From Thiobacillus sp. (GTDB lineage Bacteria > Pseudomonadota > Gammaproteobacteria > Burkholderiales > Thiobacillaceae), in contig NZ_JADMKC010000006.1 in NCBI RefSeq assembly GCF_018780105.1, positions 1-64,000 on the forward strand: a DNA stretch of 64,000 nucleotides. The letters are read 5' to 3'. Numbering within the stretch: position 1 is the stretch's first letter; every line of letters starts with the position of its first letter. Shown here in pieces: positions 38,860 through 47,177 of this stretch. Below the pieces are notes generated by a model, which saw only the letters and a list, made by a program, of their open reading frames with translations, was not told the origin of the DNA and made no database searches. A program made the translations under genes and the position numbers.

Positions 38860-40093
38860 GCACGAGACTGCCGCCGGACAGCTGCGCGTAGCGTTCGACG
38901 ATGGCGAGACCCAGGCCCGTACCCTGCGCACCGGTGCGTGCGGCGTTGCCTCGCCAGAACGGCCGTTTGGCGGCTTCGAGTTCCGCATCCGGCAAGCCCG
39001 GACCCCGGTCGCTGACGGTGATGCAGACCGCATCCGCGCTTCGAGCAAGTTCGAGTTCCACTGGTGGTGCGCCGTAGCGGTGAGCGTTTTCCAGCAGATT
39101 GCCGATAGCACGGCGCAGGCCTTCGGCGGGTAGTCGGGCAAGGCCAGCTGCGCCTCGAACCGTCACGACCAAACCGCGCTGGCAGAAACTGTCAGCCAGT
39201 TCGTGGCACAGCGCATCGATATCCAGTGTCGTCCTGGCCGCTTCCTGCTGCGGCCGTGCGAACTCCATGAACTGCCGGGTCAGCGTATCCATGTCGTCCA
39301 TGTCCTGCACCATCGCCGTGCGTTCGTTCGGATCGTCCACCTGCATTTCGACCGCGAGGCGCAGGCGGGTGAGCGGGGTGCGCAGGTCGTGCGACAGGCC
39401 GGCGAGCATCAGCGCGCGTTGACTTTCCTGCTCGGCGAGGTCGGCGCTCATGCGGTTGAAAGCCTGCGCCAGCGCGGCAATCTCATCCGGTCCCTGTTCG
39501 TTCAGGCGCGCGTCGAATTCGCCGCGCCCGACGCGCGCGGCCACAGTCGCGGCGTCGCGCAAAGGGCGGTTGATACGCGCCACCAACACCCAACCGCCGG
39601 CAAACGCCAGTAGCAGCGTCAGCGCACCCCAGCCCATCCATTGCCAGGTCAGGCTGGGCCGCAGGGCGACGCGCGGCAACACCAGCCAGTAATCGTCGGG
39701 GCCGAGCTGAAAGCTGATCCACAGCGCCTCGTTGTCTTCGACATCGCCGATCAGCAGGGTGTCTTCGCCGAGCCGGGTTTGCAGCTCGCGCCAGATCAGC
39801 CGCTGCATCGATTGCTCGGGCGGCGGCAGGAAGGCTTCTTCCGGCTCCATCGGCACGATGCGGATGCCTTCCTGCTGCGACAGTTCCTGCAGCAATGCCT
39901 GCCGCCGGTCGGGCTGGGCAGCAAGCAGGGCGGCGCGGCTGAGTTTGACCACGGCCGCTGCACGGGTGGCGATCTGGTGCGCGCGCGGTTCGCGCTCGGC
40001 CAGATTGAACAGGGTGAGCCAGGCGGCGAGACTGATCAGCAGCAAAGCGCCGATCAGCAGCACGGTGCGCGCCAGCAGGGTGTTTGGCAGCAT
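38798..40093 (-). CDS. EnvZ-like sensor histidine kinase
   Basis: A 431-aa membrane kinase. Transmembrane segments are at residues 8-30 and about 153-175, with a periplasmic loop of about 120 residues between them. HAMP follows (about 178-230), then the phosphoacceptor box GLSHDLRTPLTRLRLAVEM (His near residue 235) and the HATPase_c domain with N box NLLENAHRYG and GPGLPD / GTGLGLAIV. The OmpR-type regulator gene ends 2 bp upstream, so they are one operon. The resemblance to EnvZ suggests envelope or osmotic sensing; the signal is unknown. Confidence 0.92.
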   Translation of the reverse strand: MLPNTLLARTVLLIGALLLISLAAWLTLFNLAEREPRAHQIATRAAAVVKLSRAALLAAQPDRRQALLQELSQQEGIRIVPMEPEEAFLPPPEQSMQRLIWRELQTRLGEDTLLIGDVEDNEALWISFQLGPDDYWLVLPRVALRPSLTWQWMGWGALTLLLAFAGGWVLVARINRPLRDAATVAARVGRGEFDARLNEQGPDEIAALAQAFNRMSADLAEQESQRALMLAGLSHDLRTPLTRLRLAVEMQVDDPNERTAMVQDMDDMDTLTRQFMEFARPQQEAARTTLDIDALCHELADSFCQRGLVVTVRGAAGLARLPAEGLRRAIGNLLENAHRYGAPPVELELARSADAVCITVSDRGPGLPDAELEAAKRPFWRGNAARTGAQGTGLGLAIVERYAQLSGGSLVLSNRNPGLAARLSLPLAAQA

Positions 40094-40095
40094 GT

Positions 40096-40806
40096 TCAGT
40101 CCGGCACGAATACGTAGCCGAAGCCGCGCACAGTCTGAATGTGATGCGGCGCGGCGGGATCGCTTTCAATCAGTTTGCGCAGTCGTGAGATTTGCACGTC
40201 GATGCTGCGGTCGTAGGCTTCGTGGTCGCGTCCGCGTGCCAGCACCATCAGCCGCTCGCGTGACAACGGCTGACGCGGGTGCTCGACCAGCGCTTTCAGC
40301 ACGGCGAATTCGCCGCTGGTGAGAGGCAGTTTGCTGGCGTCACGAAACAGTTCGCGGGTGCCGAGATTGAGTCGGCAGGCGCCGAAGTTCAGTTCGGTGT
40401 TGTCGGGCGCGGGCGCCCCCGGCGGTGCAGCCACCCGGCGGCGCATCACCGCCTTGATGCGCGCCACCAGTTCGCGCGGATTGAAGGGCTTGGGCAGATA
40501 GTCGTCGGCGCCCATTTCGAGGCCGACGATGCGGTCGATTTCGTCGGCCTTGGCCGTCAGCATCACGATCGGCAGCTCGGCATGGCTGACCTGCAGGCGG
40601 CGGCAGATCGACAAGCCGTCCTCGCCCGGCAGCATCCAGTCGAGCACCAGCACGTCGAAGCGTTCGCGTTCGAGTGCGTTATCCATCGCACGGCCATCGG
40701 CCACCGTGCGCACGCTCATGCCCTGTTCGGCCAGATAGCGCTCGAGCAGATCGCGCAAACGCAGGTCGTCGTCCACCAGCAGGATTTTGGTTTGATCGCT
40801 TGTCAT
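40096..40806 (-). CDS. ompR: OmpR-like response regulator
   Basis: A 236-aa regulator. The receiver domain (residues 1-125) has the acidic pocket VDDD, the phosphorylated Asp in VLVLDWMLPGEDG and Lys in YLPKPFNPREL. The winged-helix OmpR/PhoB domain fills the rest, with RERLMVLARGRDHEAYDRSIDVQISRLRKLIE very close to the E. coli OmpR recognition region. The ATG at 40806 is chosen; the longer frame lacks family similarity. Its divergent neighbour at 40981 is a candidate target. Confidence 0.92.
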   Translation of the reverse strand: MTSDQTKILLVDDDLRLRDLLERYLAEQGMSVRTVADGRAMDNALERERFDVLVLDWMLPGEDGLSICRRLQVSHAELPIVMLTAKADEIDRIVGLEMGADDYLPKPFNPRELVARIKAVMRRRVAAPPGAPAPDNTELNFGACRLNLGTRELFRDASKLPLTSGEFAVLKALVEHPRQPLSRERLMVLARGRDHEAYDRSIDVQISRLRKLIESDPAAPHHIQTVRGFGYVFVPD

Positions 40807-40980
40807 GGGTACAGAGTATGGCTGCGGTCGCCTGGCGATTGTTTCCGAATGTTTCCGCAGGCTCGCCGGAAACAAATCCTTACACTATTCCCGCGTACCG
40901 ACAAGCGGCGTTTACATGGCCTGCCCAGAATGCACAGCGTGGACAAACCGTTCACGCCTATTCGATTTCTGGAGACCGAC

Positions 40981-41271
40981 ATGACACGCAAAACCGCATT
41001 CGCCATCGTGGTTCTGGCTACCACACTGAGCCTGCCTGCCCTGGCTTACGACCGCGACAACAATCCTCCGGGACATGCAGGCGGTCCTGGCACCAACTGG
41101 GAAAATCGCCCCGGTCCGCAAGGCGGTCCCGGCGCCAGCCCGGATCGTCGCCATTACGCACGCTACGGTCGCGACAACAATCCGCCCGGCCATGCCGGTG
41201 GCCCGGGCACCAACTGGGAAAACCAGCCCGGTCCGCAGGGTGGCCCCGGGGCCAGTCCGGATCGCCGCTGA
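40981..41271 (+). CDS. Small secreted Gly/Pro/Asn-rich protein with two 35-residue repeats
   Basis: A 96-aa protein. A Sec signal (MTRKTAFAIVVLATTLSLP, cleaved after ALA at 22) leads to two tandem repeats, residues 23-57 and 62-96, which differ at only 2 of 35 positions. Each contains RDNNPPGHAGGPGTNW and PGPQGGPGASPDRR. There is no Cys and no known domain. The DNA repeats are at 41047-41151 and 41164-41268. It starts 174 bp from the divergent ompR gene. The repeat looks like a flexible, proline-rich wall or matrix segment, but no function can be assigned. Confidence 0.75.
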   Translation: MTRKTAFAIVVLATTLSLPALAYDRDNNPPGHAGGPGTNWENRPGPQGGPGASPDRRHYARYGRDNNPPGHAGGPGTNWENQPGPQGGPGASPDRR

Positions 41272-41327
41272 TTAAATTGAGCCGGGTTGAATAGAATCCG
41301 GGATCATCGAACCCTCCAGGACGCCCC

Positions 41328-41741
41328 ATGAAATCCGCTCCGTTTCTCATTGCTGCTGCGCTGCTCGCCCTTGTAGAGGGTGGCACGGCGCTGGCACAGG
41401 TCGCGCCGCCCCCGGCGACGGAAACGGACTGGGGCCGCATGCGGCGCGATGTCGATGCCGAAGCGCGGCGCCCGAACGGCGATTTCGAAGCACGCCGCGA
41501 GGCGATTCGCGAACGCGCCCGCGCCCGCTTCAAGGAGGCGGACAGCAATGGCGACCGGCAGTTGAGTCGGGAAGAGATGACCCGACTGCGTCCCGGTATG
41601 GCACAACACTTCGATCGCATCGACAGCAATGGCGATGGCTTGGCGAGCGAGCAGGAGCTCGGCGACGCGATCCGCAAGCGCATGCAAATGCGCCGCGAAA
41701 ACATGCGGCCACCGCCCGGCGGCGATGCACCCCCACCCTGA
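41328..41741 (+). CDS. Secreted EF-hand (calcium-binding) protein
   Basis: A 137-aa protein with a signal peptide (MKSAPFLIAAALLALVEGGT, cleaved near ALA at 23) and two EF-hand loops: DSNGDRQLSREE (about 72-83) and DSNGDGLASEQE (about 97-108). Both keep the Asp/Asn/Asp/Glu calcium ligands. A Pro-rich tail follows. It lies between two other small exported proteins, all in the same direction. Calcium binding is likely from the motif; the role is unknown. Confidence 0.82.
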   Translation: MKSAPFLIAAALLALVEGGTALAQVAPPPATETDWGRMRRDVDAEARRPNGDFEARREAIRERARARFKEADSNGDRQLSREEMTRLRPGMAQHFDRIDSNGDGLASEQELGDAIRKRMQMRRENMRPPPGGDAPPP

Positions 41742-41754
41742 AAGGAATTCCATC

Positions 41755-42518
41755 ATGTACGTATTGAAAACGGCTTTGAACCCTGTTGCGCTTGCCCTCA
41801 TGGGCGGCTTGCTGGCCGGCGCCTTTATGAGCGCCACCGCCGCCGAAGCGCGCGAGCGCCAGGGCGGCGGCGGCTGGCAGAACAGCCGCGGCGGCAGTGG
41901 CACGTATCAATGCTACACCGCACGCGAGCCCGGCAGCCTCAACCGCGAAACCAGCTGGCAGCATGCCGACGGCCGCAGCGGCGCATCGTCGCTGAACCGC
42001 GAACGCAACCGCGAGGCGGGTAGCTGGTCGTCCGACCGCAGCGTCACCAACGGCAACGGCAACACGGCCAGCTGGAACAAATCCGGGCAGAAAACCGACA
42101 GCGGCGCAGTGGTGCATGGCGAAGGCACGAACTTCAAAGGCCAGGACGTGAGCATGGATCGCGCCATCAGCAAAAACGACGACGGCAGCCGATCGGTGGA
42201 AACCACGCGCCTCAACGAAACCACCGGCAAGAGCCTGAGTACCGACAAGACGGTGACGCCTACGGCGGACGGGTATGTCAGCACCGGCAGCTACGCCACG
42301 GGCAGCGGCAAGACCGGCATCACATCGGGCAGCCTTGTGCGCACCGATTCGGGACGACCCGTACGAACAGCCTGACCACTCGCGAAGGCCAGACCGCCAG
42401 CCGCGTGCTGGACGTGACGCACGCCGACGGCAGCGCCACGCGCACGCTCACGAGCACGGGTTTCAACGGCGAGACACACACGCACAGCACCACCGTCACG
42501 CCCGCGCCGGCGCCCTGA
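41755..42518 (+). pseudogene. Frameshifted exported Ser/Thr/Asn-rich protein gene
   Basis: The frame from ATG 41755 codes a signal peptide (NPVALALMGGLLAGAFMSATAAEA) and a Gly/Ser/Thr/Asn-rich body of repeating strands (SLNRETSWQ, SLNRERNREAG, STDKTVTPTADGYVSTGSYATGSGKTG). It stops at 42375. The same style of sequence goes on in the -1 frame from about 42350 to a TGA at 42518 (RTNSLTTREGQTASRVLDVT, HTHSTTVTPAPAP). One missing base near 42345-42360, for example in the GGG run, would restore a protein of about 254 aa. It may be a true mutation or a sequencing error. It resembles repetitive surface proteins; function unknown. Confidence 0.7.
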
Positions 42519-42644
42519 TGCCATGCGTGCAACCCTGATTGTCGCCGTGCTGTGCCTGGCGTTTGCCTACCTGCTGTTGGATGGGCGGGTCTAGGGCGGG
42601 GCTGTACGGCAAGGCGCCAACCCGGGCATGGAATGCGCGTGAAC

Positions 42645-42689
42645 AGCCCCCGTTTTTAAAAATTAATTAAACGGGGCTTGTTATTGTTT
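42645..42689 (+). terminator. Terminator-like hairpin upstream of arsR
   Basis: AGCCCCCGTTT (42645-42655) and AAACGGGGCT (42669-42678) pair with one bulged C around an AT-rich loop, then TGTTATTGTTT follows. It could end transcripts from the left and insulate the arsenic operon. Confidence 0.55.
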
Positions 42690-42717
42690 CCATGTTTCGA
42701 CTATTATCGAAATATGG
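42678..42717 (+). promoter_or_regulatory. arsR promoter with overlapping ArsR operator
   Basis: TTGTTA (42678-42683), 18 bp, TATTAT (42702-42707) form a -35/-10 pair. An inverted repeat CCATGTTTCGA (42690-42700) and TCGAAATATGG (42707-42717), matching at 10 of 11 positions with a 6-bp spacer, covers the -10 box and the arsR start codon. This fits an ArsR-type operator where the repressor blocks RNA polymerase until As(III) binds. The predicted transcription start falls on the A of the ATG at 42714. Confidence 0.75.
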
Positions 42718-43064
42718 AAACCAAAGACGCTGTTCTTGCCCTTGCCGCACTCGCCCAGGCTTCACGCCTGGCGGTGTTCCGTGTGCTCGTCCAGGCAGGC
42801 CCCGGCGGCTTGCCCGCAGGAAAAATCAGTGAACTCACGGCCATCCCGCCGTCGTCGCTGTCGTTTCATCTCAAGGAACTCAGCCATGCCGGGCTGGCCG
42901 CCTCGCGCCAGGACGGGCGCTTCGTCATCTACACCGCGCAATTCGAAGCGATGAATGCGCTGGTGGCCTACCTCACCGAAAACTGCTGCGGCGGCAATCC
43001 CTGCACGCCGGTCCATTCACCTGTGTGCTCACCCGTTTGTTCTACCGAAAAGGAGCCATCATGA
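42714..43064 (+). CDS. arsR: ArsR-family arsenic-responsive repressor
   Basis: A 116-aa winged-helix repressor. The DNA-recognition helix is around IPPSSLSFHLKELSHAGLA (residues 44-62), with wing RQDGRFVIYTAQ. It lacks the N-terminal CxC site of E. coli-type ArsR. Instead Cys91, Cys92 and Cys97 (NCCGGNPC) at the C terminus resemble the Acidithiobacillus-type As(III) site. The tail has two further Cys (SPVCSPVCS). There is no Shine-Dalgarno before the ATG. Its stop overlaps the start of the next gene (ATGA), so it heads the arsenic operon. Confidence 0.93.
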   Translation: METKDAVLALAALAQASRLAVFRVLVQAGPGGLPAGKISELTAIPPSSLSFHLKELSHAGLAASRQDGRFVIYTAQFEAMNALVAYLTENCCGGNPCTPVHSPVCSPVCSTEKEPS

Positions 43065-43543
43065 AACGCCTGCATGTGCACGTCGCGGTCGACGATCTCG
43101 CCGCCAGCATCAAGTTCTATTCCACGATGTTCGCCAGCGAGCCGACCGTCACCAAAACCGATTACGCGAAATGGATGCTCGACGATCCGCGCGTCAACTT
43201 CGCCATCTCGGCGCGCGGCGCGACCCCGGGCCTCAACCATCTGGGCGTGCAGGTGGAAAACGCCGATGAACTGGCCGAGATGAGCGGCCGCCTGCAAAAG
43301 CTGGAGGCCGACGTGATCGAGGAAATGGGCACCGCCTGCTGCTATGCCAAGTCGGACAAATACTGGGCAACTGACCCGACCGGCATCGCGTGGGAAACCT
43401 ATCACACGCTCGACAGCATTCCCGTGTTCGGCGCGGCCGAGGAAGGCGAAGTGCGCGCAGGCGGGTGCTGCGTGCCCGAACCTGCCGTGGCCAAAGTCTC
43501 CGGCTGCATTCCGGTCAAAGGTCAGGCGTCGGGCTGCTGTTGA
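43061..43543 (+). CDS. arsI: ArsI/CadI-like vicinal-oxygen-chelate protein
   Basis: A 160-aa glyoxalase/VOC-fold protein. In ArsI, which cleaves the C-As bond of trivalent organoarsenicals, two adjacent Cys bind arsenic, and His, His and Glu bind Fe(II). Equivalents here are Cys93-Cys94 (GTACCYAKSDKYW), His5 (MKRLH), His60 (GLNHLGVQVE) and Glu112 (AWETYHT). All are present, so lyase activity is plausible. The related CadI proteins share the fold, so this is not proof. The C-terminal 35 residues add five more Cys (GGCC, GC, GCC). AAAGGAGCC precedes the ATG. Confidence 0.88.
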   Translation: MKRLHVHVAVDDLAASIKFYSTMFASEPTVTKTDYAKWMLDDPRVNFAISARGATPGLNHLGVQVENADELAEMSGRLQKLEADVIEEMGTACCYAKSDKYWATDPTGIAWETYHTLDSIPVFGAAEEGEVRAGGCCVPEPAVAKVSGCIPVKGQASGCC

Positions 43544-43609
43544 GCCTTCGCTACGGCTGAAATCCGTTCCATCCAAACCTTCCATTTCATTCAACTTCGA
43601 GGAAATCCC

Positions 43610-44035
43610 GTGACTCAACCCTATACCGTGCTGGTGCTGTGCACCGGCAACTCCTGCCGCTCGCAAATGGCCGAAGTGCTGCTGAACCATGATCTCGCCG
43701 GTCAGGTGCGCGCGCTGTCTGCCGGTACCAAGCCGCAGCCCAAAGTGGCCGATGGCGCCATCGCAGCGCTGAAAGAAGCAGGTTTGAACACCGACGGCCT
43801 GCACCCCAAGGACATCGATGCCGTGATGAACGAAAACATCGATTTGGTGGTGACCGTGTGCGACAACGCCAAGGAAGCCTGCCCGATTTTCCCCAAGCCG
43901 ATCCCGGCAATCCACCTGCCGTTCCACGACCCGCACGGCGAACCGCTGGAGAGCTTCCTCACAGTGCGCGACGACATTCGCACCCGCTTGATTGCGGCCG
44001 TGCGCGAAAAATTCGGCCTGCAGGCCGCAGCCTGA
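43610..44035 (+). CDS. arsC: Arsenate reductase ArsC, LMW-phosphatase/thioredoxin type
   Basis: A 141-aa arsenate reductase that reduces As(V) to As(III). The P-loop C-x5-R is Cys11-TGNSC-Arg17. Two further Cys (VTVCDNAKEACPIF, about residues 83 and 90) match the triple-Cys relay of the thioredoxin-coupled class. The DPHGEP segment carries the general acid Asp. The start is GTG at 43610 with CGAGGAAA upstream. The reduced product would be exported by ACR3, two genes on. Confidence 0.92.
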   Translation: MTQPYTVLVLCTGNSCRSQMAEVLLNHDLAGQVRALSAGTKPQPKVADGAIAALKEAGLNTDGLHPKDIDAVMNENIDLVVTVCDNAKEACPIFPKPIPAIHLPFHDPHGEPLESFLTVRDDIRTRLIAAVREKFGLQAAA

Positions 44036-44062
44036 TTTTCCCAGCCATCGCGGAGACCTGTC

Positions 44063-44560
44063 ATGACTGAACCCGTCTACAACGTGCTGTTCCTGTGTAC
44101 CGGAAACTCGGCACGTTCGATCCTGGCCGAAGGCCTTCTCACCAATCTGGGCAAGGGCCGTTTTCGCGCCTTCAGCGCCGGTAGTCATCCGGCGGGGCAG
44201 GTCAACCCGTTCGCGCTGGAACTGCTGGAAAAGAACCATTTCGACACCCGCGCCATGCGCAGCAAATCGTGGGACGAATATGCACAGCCGGATGCGCCGC
44301 ATCTCGATTTCGTCATCACCGTATGCGACAACGCGGCGGGCGAAGTGTGTCCGGTGTGGCCGGGACAGCCGATGACCGCGCACTGGGGCATTCCCGACCC
44401 GGCGGCGGTTGCCGGCACGGACGAGGAAAAGCGGCGTGCCTTCGTCGACGCGATGAACCAGCTGCAGCGCCGCATCTGCATGTTCGTCAGCCTGCCGTTC
44501 GCCTCGCTCGACAAGATGAAGCTGGAACAGGCCGTGCGCGAAATCGGGAAGACAGCATGA
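44063..44560 (+). CDS. arsC: Second LMW-phosphatase-type arsenate reductase homologue
   Basis: A 165-aa protein of the same fold but a different branch. The P-loop is Cys12-TGNSA-Arg18 (LFLCTGNSARSILAEG). One relay-like Cys pair occurs in VTVCDNAAGEVCPVWPG. HWGIPDPAAVAG holds the Asp of the active site. A C-terminal helix extension (DKMKLEQAVREIG) makes it longer than the first copy. It overlaps acr3 by 4 bp (ATGA). It is a close relative of the protein at 49098. Arsenate reduction is likely but not certain for this branch. Confidence 0.88.
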   Translation: MTEPVYNVLFLCTGNSARSILAEGLLTNLGKGRFRAFSAGSHPAGQVNPFALELLEKNHFDTRAMRSKSWDEYAQPDAPHLDFVITVCDNAAGEVCPVWPGQPMTAHWGIPDPAAVAGTDEEKRRAFVDAMNQLQRRICMFVSLPFASLDKMKLEQAVREIGKTA

Positions 44561-45636
44561 GCGCACAGTGCGAAGTAACGGGTAAGCGCGCCGCCGGCGC
44601 GCCGATGAGCGTGTTCGAGCGCTGGCTTACGCTGTGGGTGGCGCTGTGCATCGTCGCCGGGGTGGCGCTTGGCCAGCTCTTTCCGGCGCCGTTTCAGGCC
44701 TTGGGGCGCATGGAAATCGCGCAGGTCAACCTGCCGGTCGGCCTGCTGATCTGGGTGATGATCATTCCGATGCTGATGAAGATCGACTTCGGCGCGCTGC
44801 ATCAGGTGAAGTCGCACTGGAAAGGCATCGGCGTCACGCTGTTCGTCAACTGGGCGGTGAAGCCGTTTTCGATGGCGCTGCTGGCGTGGATTTTCATTCG
44901 CCATCTGTTCGCGCCGTATCTGCCGGCGGAGCAGCTCGACAGCTACGTCGCCGGCCTCATCCTGCTGGCCGCCGCGCCGTGCACCGCGATGGTGTTCGTG
45001 TGGAGCCGGCTCACCGGCGGCGATCCGTATTTCACGCTGTCGCAGGTGGCCCTGAACGACGCCATCATGATCGTCGCCTTCGCGCCCATCGTCGGTCTGC
45101 TGCTCGGCCTGTCGGCCATTGTGGTGCCGTGGGACACGCTCATCATCTCGGTGGTGCTGTACATCGTGATCCCTGTGATCCTGGCGCAGATCTGGCGCAA
45201 GATCCTGCTCAAGCGCGGCCAGGCCGCGTTCGATGCGGTGATGGCGCAGCTCGGCCACGCCTCCATCCTGGCGCTGCTGGCTACGTTGGTGCTGCTGTTC
45301 GCCTTCCAGGGCGAGGCCATCATCGCGCAGCCGCTGATCATCGCGCTGCTGGCGGTGCCGATCCTGATCCAGGTGTTCTTCAATTCGGGGCTGGCCTACT
45401 GGCTCAACCGCAAGGTCGGCGAGAAGCACAGCGTGGCCTGTCCCTCGGCGCTGATCGGCGCGTCGAACTTTTTCGAGCTGGCGGTGGCGGCGGCGATTGC
45501 CTTGTTCGGCTTCCAGTCGGGCGCGGCGCTCGCCACCGTGGTCGGCGTGCTGATCGAGGTACCGGTGATGCTGCTGGTGGTAAAAATTGTGAATCGCAGC
45601 AAGGGCTGGTACGAAGCGGGATTGCCGATTCGTTGA
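44557..45636 (+). CDS. arsB: Arsenite efflux permease ACR3
   Basis: A 359-aa inner-membrane exporter of the ACR3 family with about ten membrane segments. The conserved Cys essential in ACR3 is in LAAAPCTAMVFVWSRLTGGDP (about residue 150). NLPVGLLIWVMIIPMLMKIDF and SVACPSALIGASNFFELAVA are other family blocks. It overlaps the upstream reductase gene, linking As(V) reduction to As(III) export. The name ACR3 describes it better than ArsB, an unrelated transporter. Confidence 0.95.
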   Translation: MSAQCEVTGKRAAGAPMSVFERWLTLWVALCIVAGVALGQLFPAPFQALGRMEIAQVNLPVGLLIWVMIIPMLMKIDFGALHQVKSHWKGIGVTLFVNWAVKPFSMALLAWIFIRHLFAPYLPAEQLDSYVAGLILLAAAPCTAMVFVWSRLTGGDPYFTLSQVALNDAIMIVAFAPIVGLLLGLSAIVVPWDTLIISVVLYIVIPVILAQIWRKILLKRGQAAFDAVMAQLGHASILALLATLVLLFAFQGEAIIAQPLIIALLAVPILIQVFFNSGLAYWLNRKVGEKHSVACPSALIGASNFFELAVAAAIALFGFQSGAALATVVGVLIEVPVMLLVVKIVNRSKGWYEAGLPIR

Positions 45637-45777
45637 AAGCGTCATCTCGCCGGCAATGGAATCGAACTGACTGGGGGCTCTGAACGACACGACTTGCTCC
45701 GGCACGGTTTTTCCGATGGTTTATCCTTTTGCCGGGTCGTTCGTCTTCCCCACGCGTTCCATAAAAAGCTGACAACC

Positions 45778-46833
45778 ATGAATGCCCTTGCCCTTCAACT
45801 CAGACGCTGGCCCAGCCAGCAGCCCATCCTGTTCCTCGTCGTCGCCGCCGCGATCTGGTTCGCCCTGTATCGGTCGCTGATCCCGGCTTCCGAGGCGCTG
45901 GTGGCGGCGCTACCGGTGGATCGCGCCAGCCATCTGGGCGGTGCGCTGCAATTCTTCCTGTACGACACGCCCAAGGTGCTGTTGCTTCTGACTGGCATCG
46001 TCTTTGTCATGGGCATCGTGCATACCTTCGTCTCGCCCGAGCGCACCCGTGCGCTGTTGTCCGGCCGCCGCCTGGGCAGCGGCAACGCGATGGCAGCCAG
46101 CCTGGGCATCGTGACGCCGTTCTGCTCGTGCTCGGCGGTGCCGCTGTTCATCGGCTTCCTGCAGGCCGGCGTGCCGCTGGGCGTGACCTTCTCCTTCCTG
46201 ATCGCCGCGCCGATGGTCAACGAAATTGCGCTGGCGATGCTGTTCGGCCTGTTCGGCTGGAAGATCGCTGTCCTGTACCTGGTGATGGGGCTGGCGGTCG
46301 CCATCCTCTCCGGCATCGTCATCGGCAAGCTGGGCATGGAGCATCACCTCGAGGACTGGGTGCGCGCCATGCAGAACTCGCAGGTTCCGTCCGCCATCGT
46401 CGAAGGCACGATGAGTTGGGGCGAGCGCGTCGAGAACGGCTTCCACCATGTGCGCGAAATCGTCGCCAAGGTGTGGATCTACATCGTGCTGGGCGTGGCC
46501 CTGGGCGCCGGCATCCATGGCTACGTGCCGGAGGACTTCATGGCCTCGATCATGGGGCACGACGCGCCGTGGTGGGCGCTGCCCGCGGCCGTGTTGATCG
46601 GCGTGCCGATGTACACCAACGCGGCGGGCGTCATCCCCATCGTCCAGGCCCTGCTCGCCAAGGGTGCGGCGCTGGGCACCGTGCTGGCGTTCATGATGAG
46701 CGTGATCGCGCTGTCGGCGCCGGAAATGATCATTCTGCGCAAGGTGCTCAAGCCCCGCCTGATCGCCACCTTCGTGGGGGTCGTCGCCGCCGGCATCCTG
46801 CTGGTGGGCTATGTGTTCAATGTCCTGATTTGA
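45778..46833 (+). CDS. COG0701/DUF318 permease, ArsP-like
   Basis: A 351-aa membrane protein with about eight to ten hydrophobic segments. The motif GIVTPFCSCSAVPLFIGFLQAG has the Cys-x-Cys typical of this permease family, and PMVNEIALAMLFG lies next to it. VPMYTNAAGVIPIVQALLAKG is the second half of the internal duplication. Some members (ArsP) export organoarsenicals, which would fit the ArsI-like gene here. Substrate cannot be read from sequence. The ATG at 45778 is chosen, 141 bp after acr3; that spacer has a nested inverted repeat (GAACGAC near 45682, GTCGTTC near 45739). Confidence 0.88.
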   Translation: MNALALQLRRWPSQQPILFLVVAAAIWFALYRSLIPASEALVAALPVDRASHLGGALQFFLYDTPKVLLLLTGIVFVMGIVHTFVSPERTRALLSGRRLGSGNAMAASLGIVTPFCSCSAVPLFIGFLQAGVPLGVTFSFLIAAPMVNEIALAMLFGLFGWKIAVLYLVMGLAVAILSGIVIGKLGMEHHLEDWVRAMQNSQVPSAIVEGTMSWGERVENGFHHVREIVAKVWIYIVLGVALGAGIHGYVPEDFMASIMGHDAPWWALPAAVLIGVPMYTNAAGVIPIVQALLAKGAALGTVLAFMMSVIALSAPEMIILRKVLKPRLIATFVGVVAAGILLVGYVFNVLI

Positions 46834-46846
46834 TAAAGGAAGCCGC

Positions 46847-47134
46847 ATGAGCGATACACCTCTTCATCCCGCCATCGCCGCCCTGGTCTCGCTGGCGGCG
46901 AACATCGCGGCCAATCATCCCAAACAGGGGCTGTGCCAGGTCGACCGGCTTCGGTCTTATGGCGTCTCGCAGGCGCACATCGACGCCGTCGTCGAGATCG
47001 CCCGCCACATTCGCGACGAGGCGGGCGAAAAGCTCGACCATAGTTTCGATCAGGCGATGGCCGGTTGCGTGCCTACGGTTTCCGCGGGCGAGGCCTGCTG
47101 CACCCCCACCGCGTCGGGGCAATCCTGCTGCTGA
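46847..47134 (+). CDS. Small CMD/AhpD-like protein with Cys-rich tail
   Basis: A 95-aa protein. Residues 1-65 (HPAIAALVSLAANIAANHP, SYGVSQAHIDAVVEIARHIRDEAGEKLD) look like one repeat of a carboxymuconolactone-decarboxylase/AhpD-type helical fold. Only one Cys lies in the body. The tail carries five Cys in the last 28 residues (GCV, ACC, SCC). It starts 13 bp after the permease, so it is in the operon. Activity is unknown; thiol chemistry is an inference from the tail. Confidence 0.7.
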   Translation: MSDTPLHPAIAALVSLAANIAANHPKQGLCQVDRLRSYGVSQAHIDAVVEIARHIRDEAGEKLDHSFDQAMAGCVPTVSAGEACCTPTASGQSCC

Positions 47135-47177
47135 TTTTTCAATCCCGTTTTTTCAATCGCGTTCTGAGGAGTACACC

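Noticed and set aside
42523-42594. A 23-codon hydrophobic peptide (starting MRATLIVAVLCLAFAYLLLD) after the frameshifted gene
   Set aside because: No Shine-Dalgarno and no context support. It could be real, but openness over 23 codons proves little.
42968-45705. Two long minus-strand frames opposite the arsenic genes
   Set aside because: No motif similarity and biased composition (His/Arg/Gly); the plus-strand genes are all recognisable.
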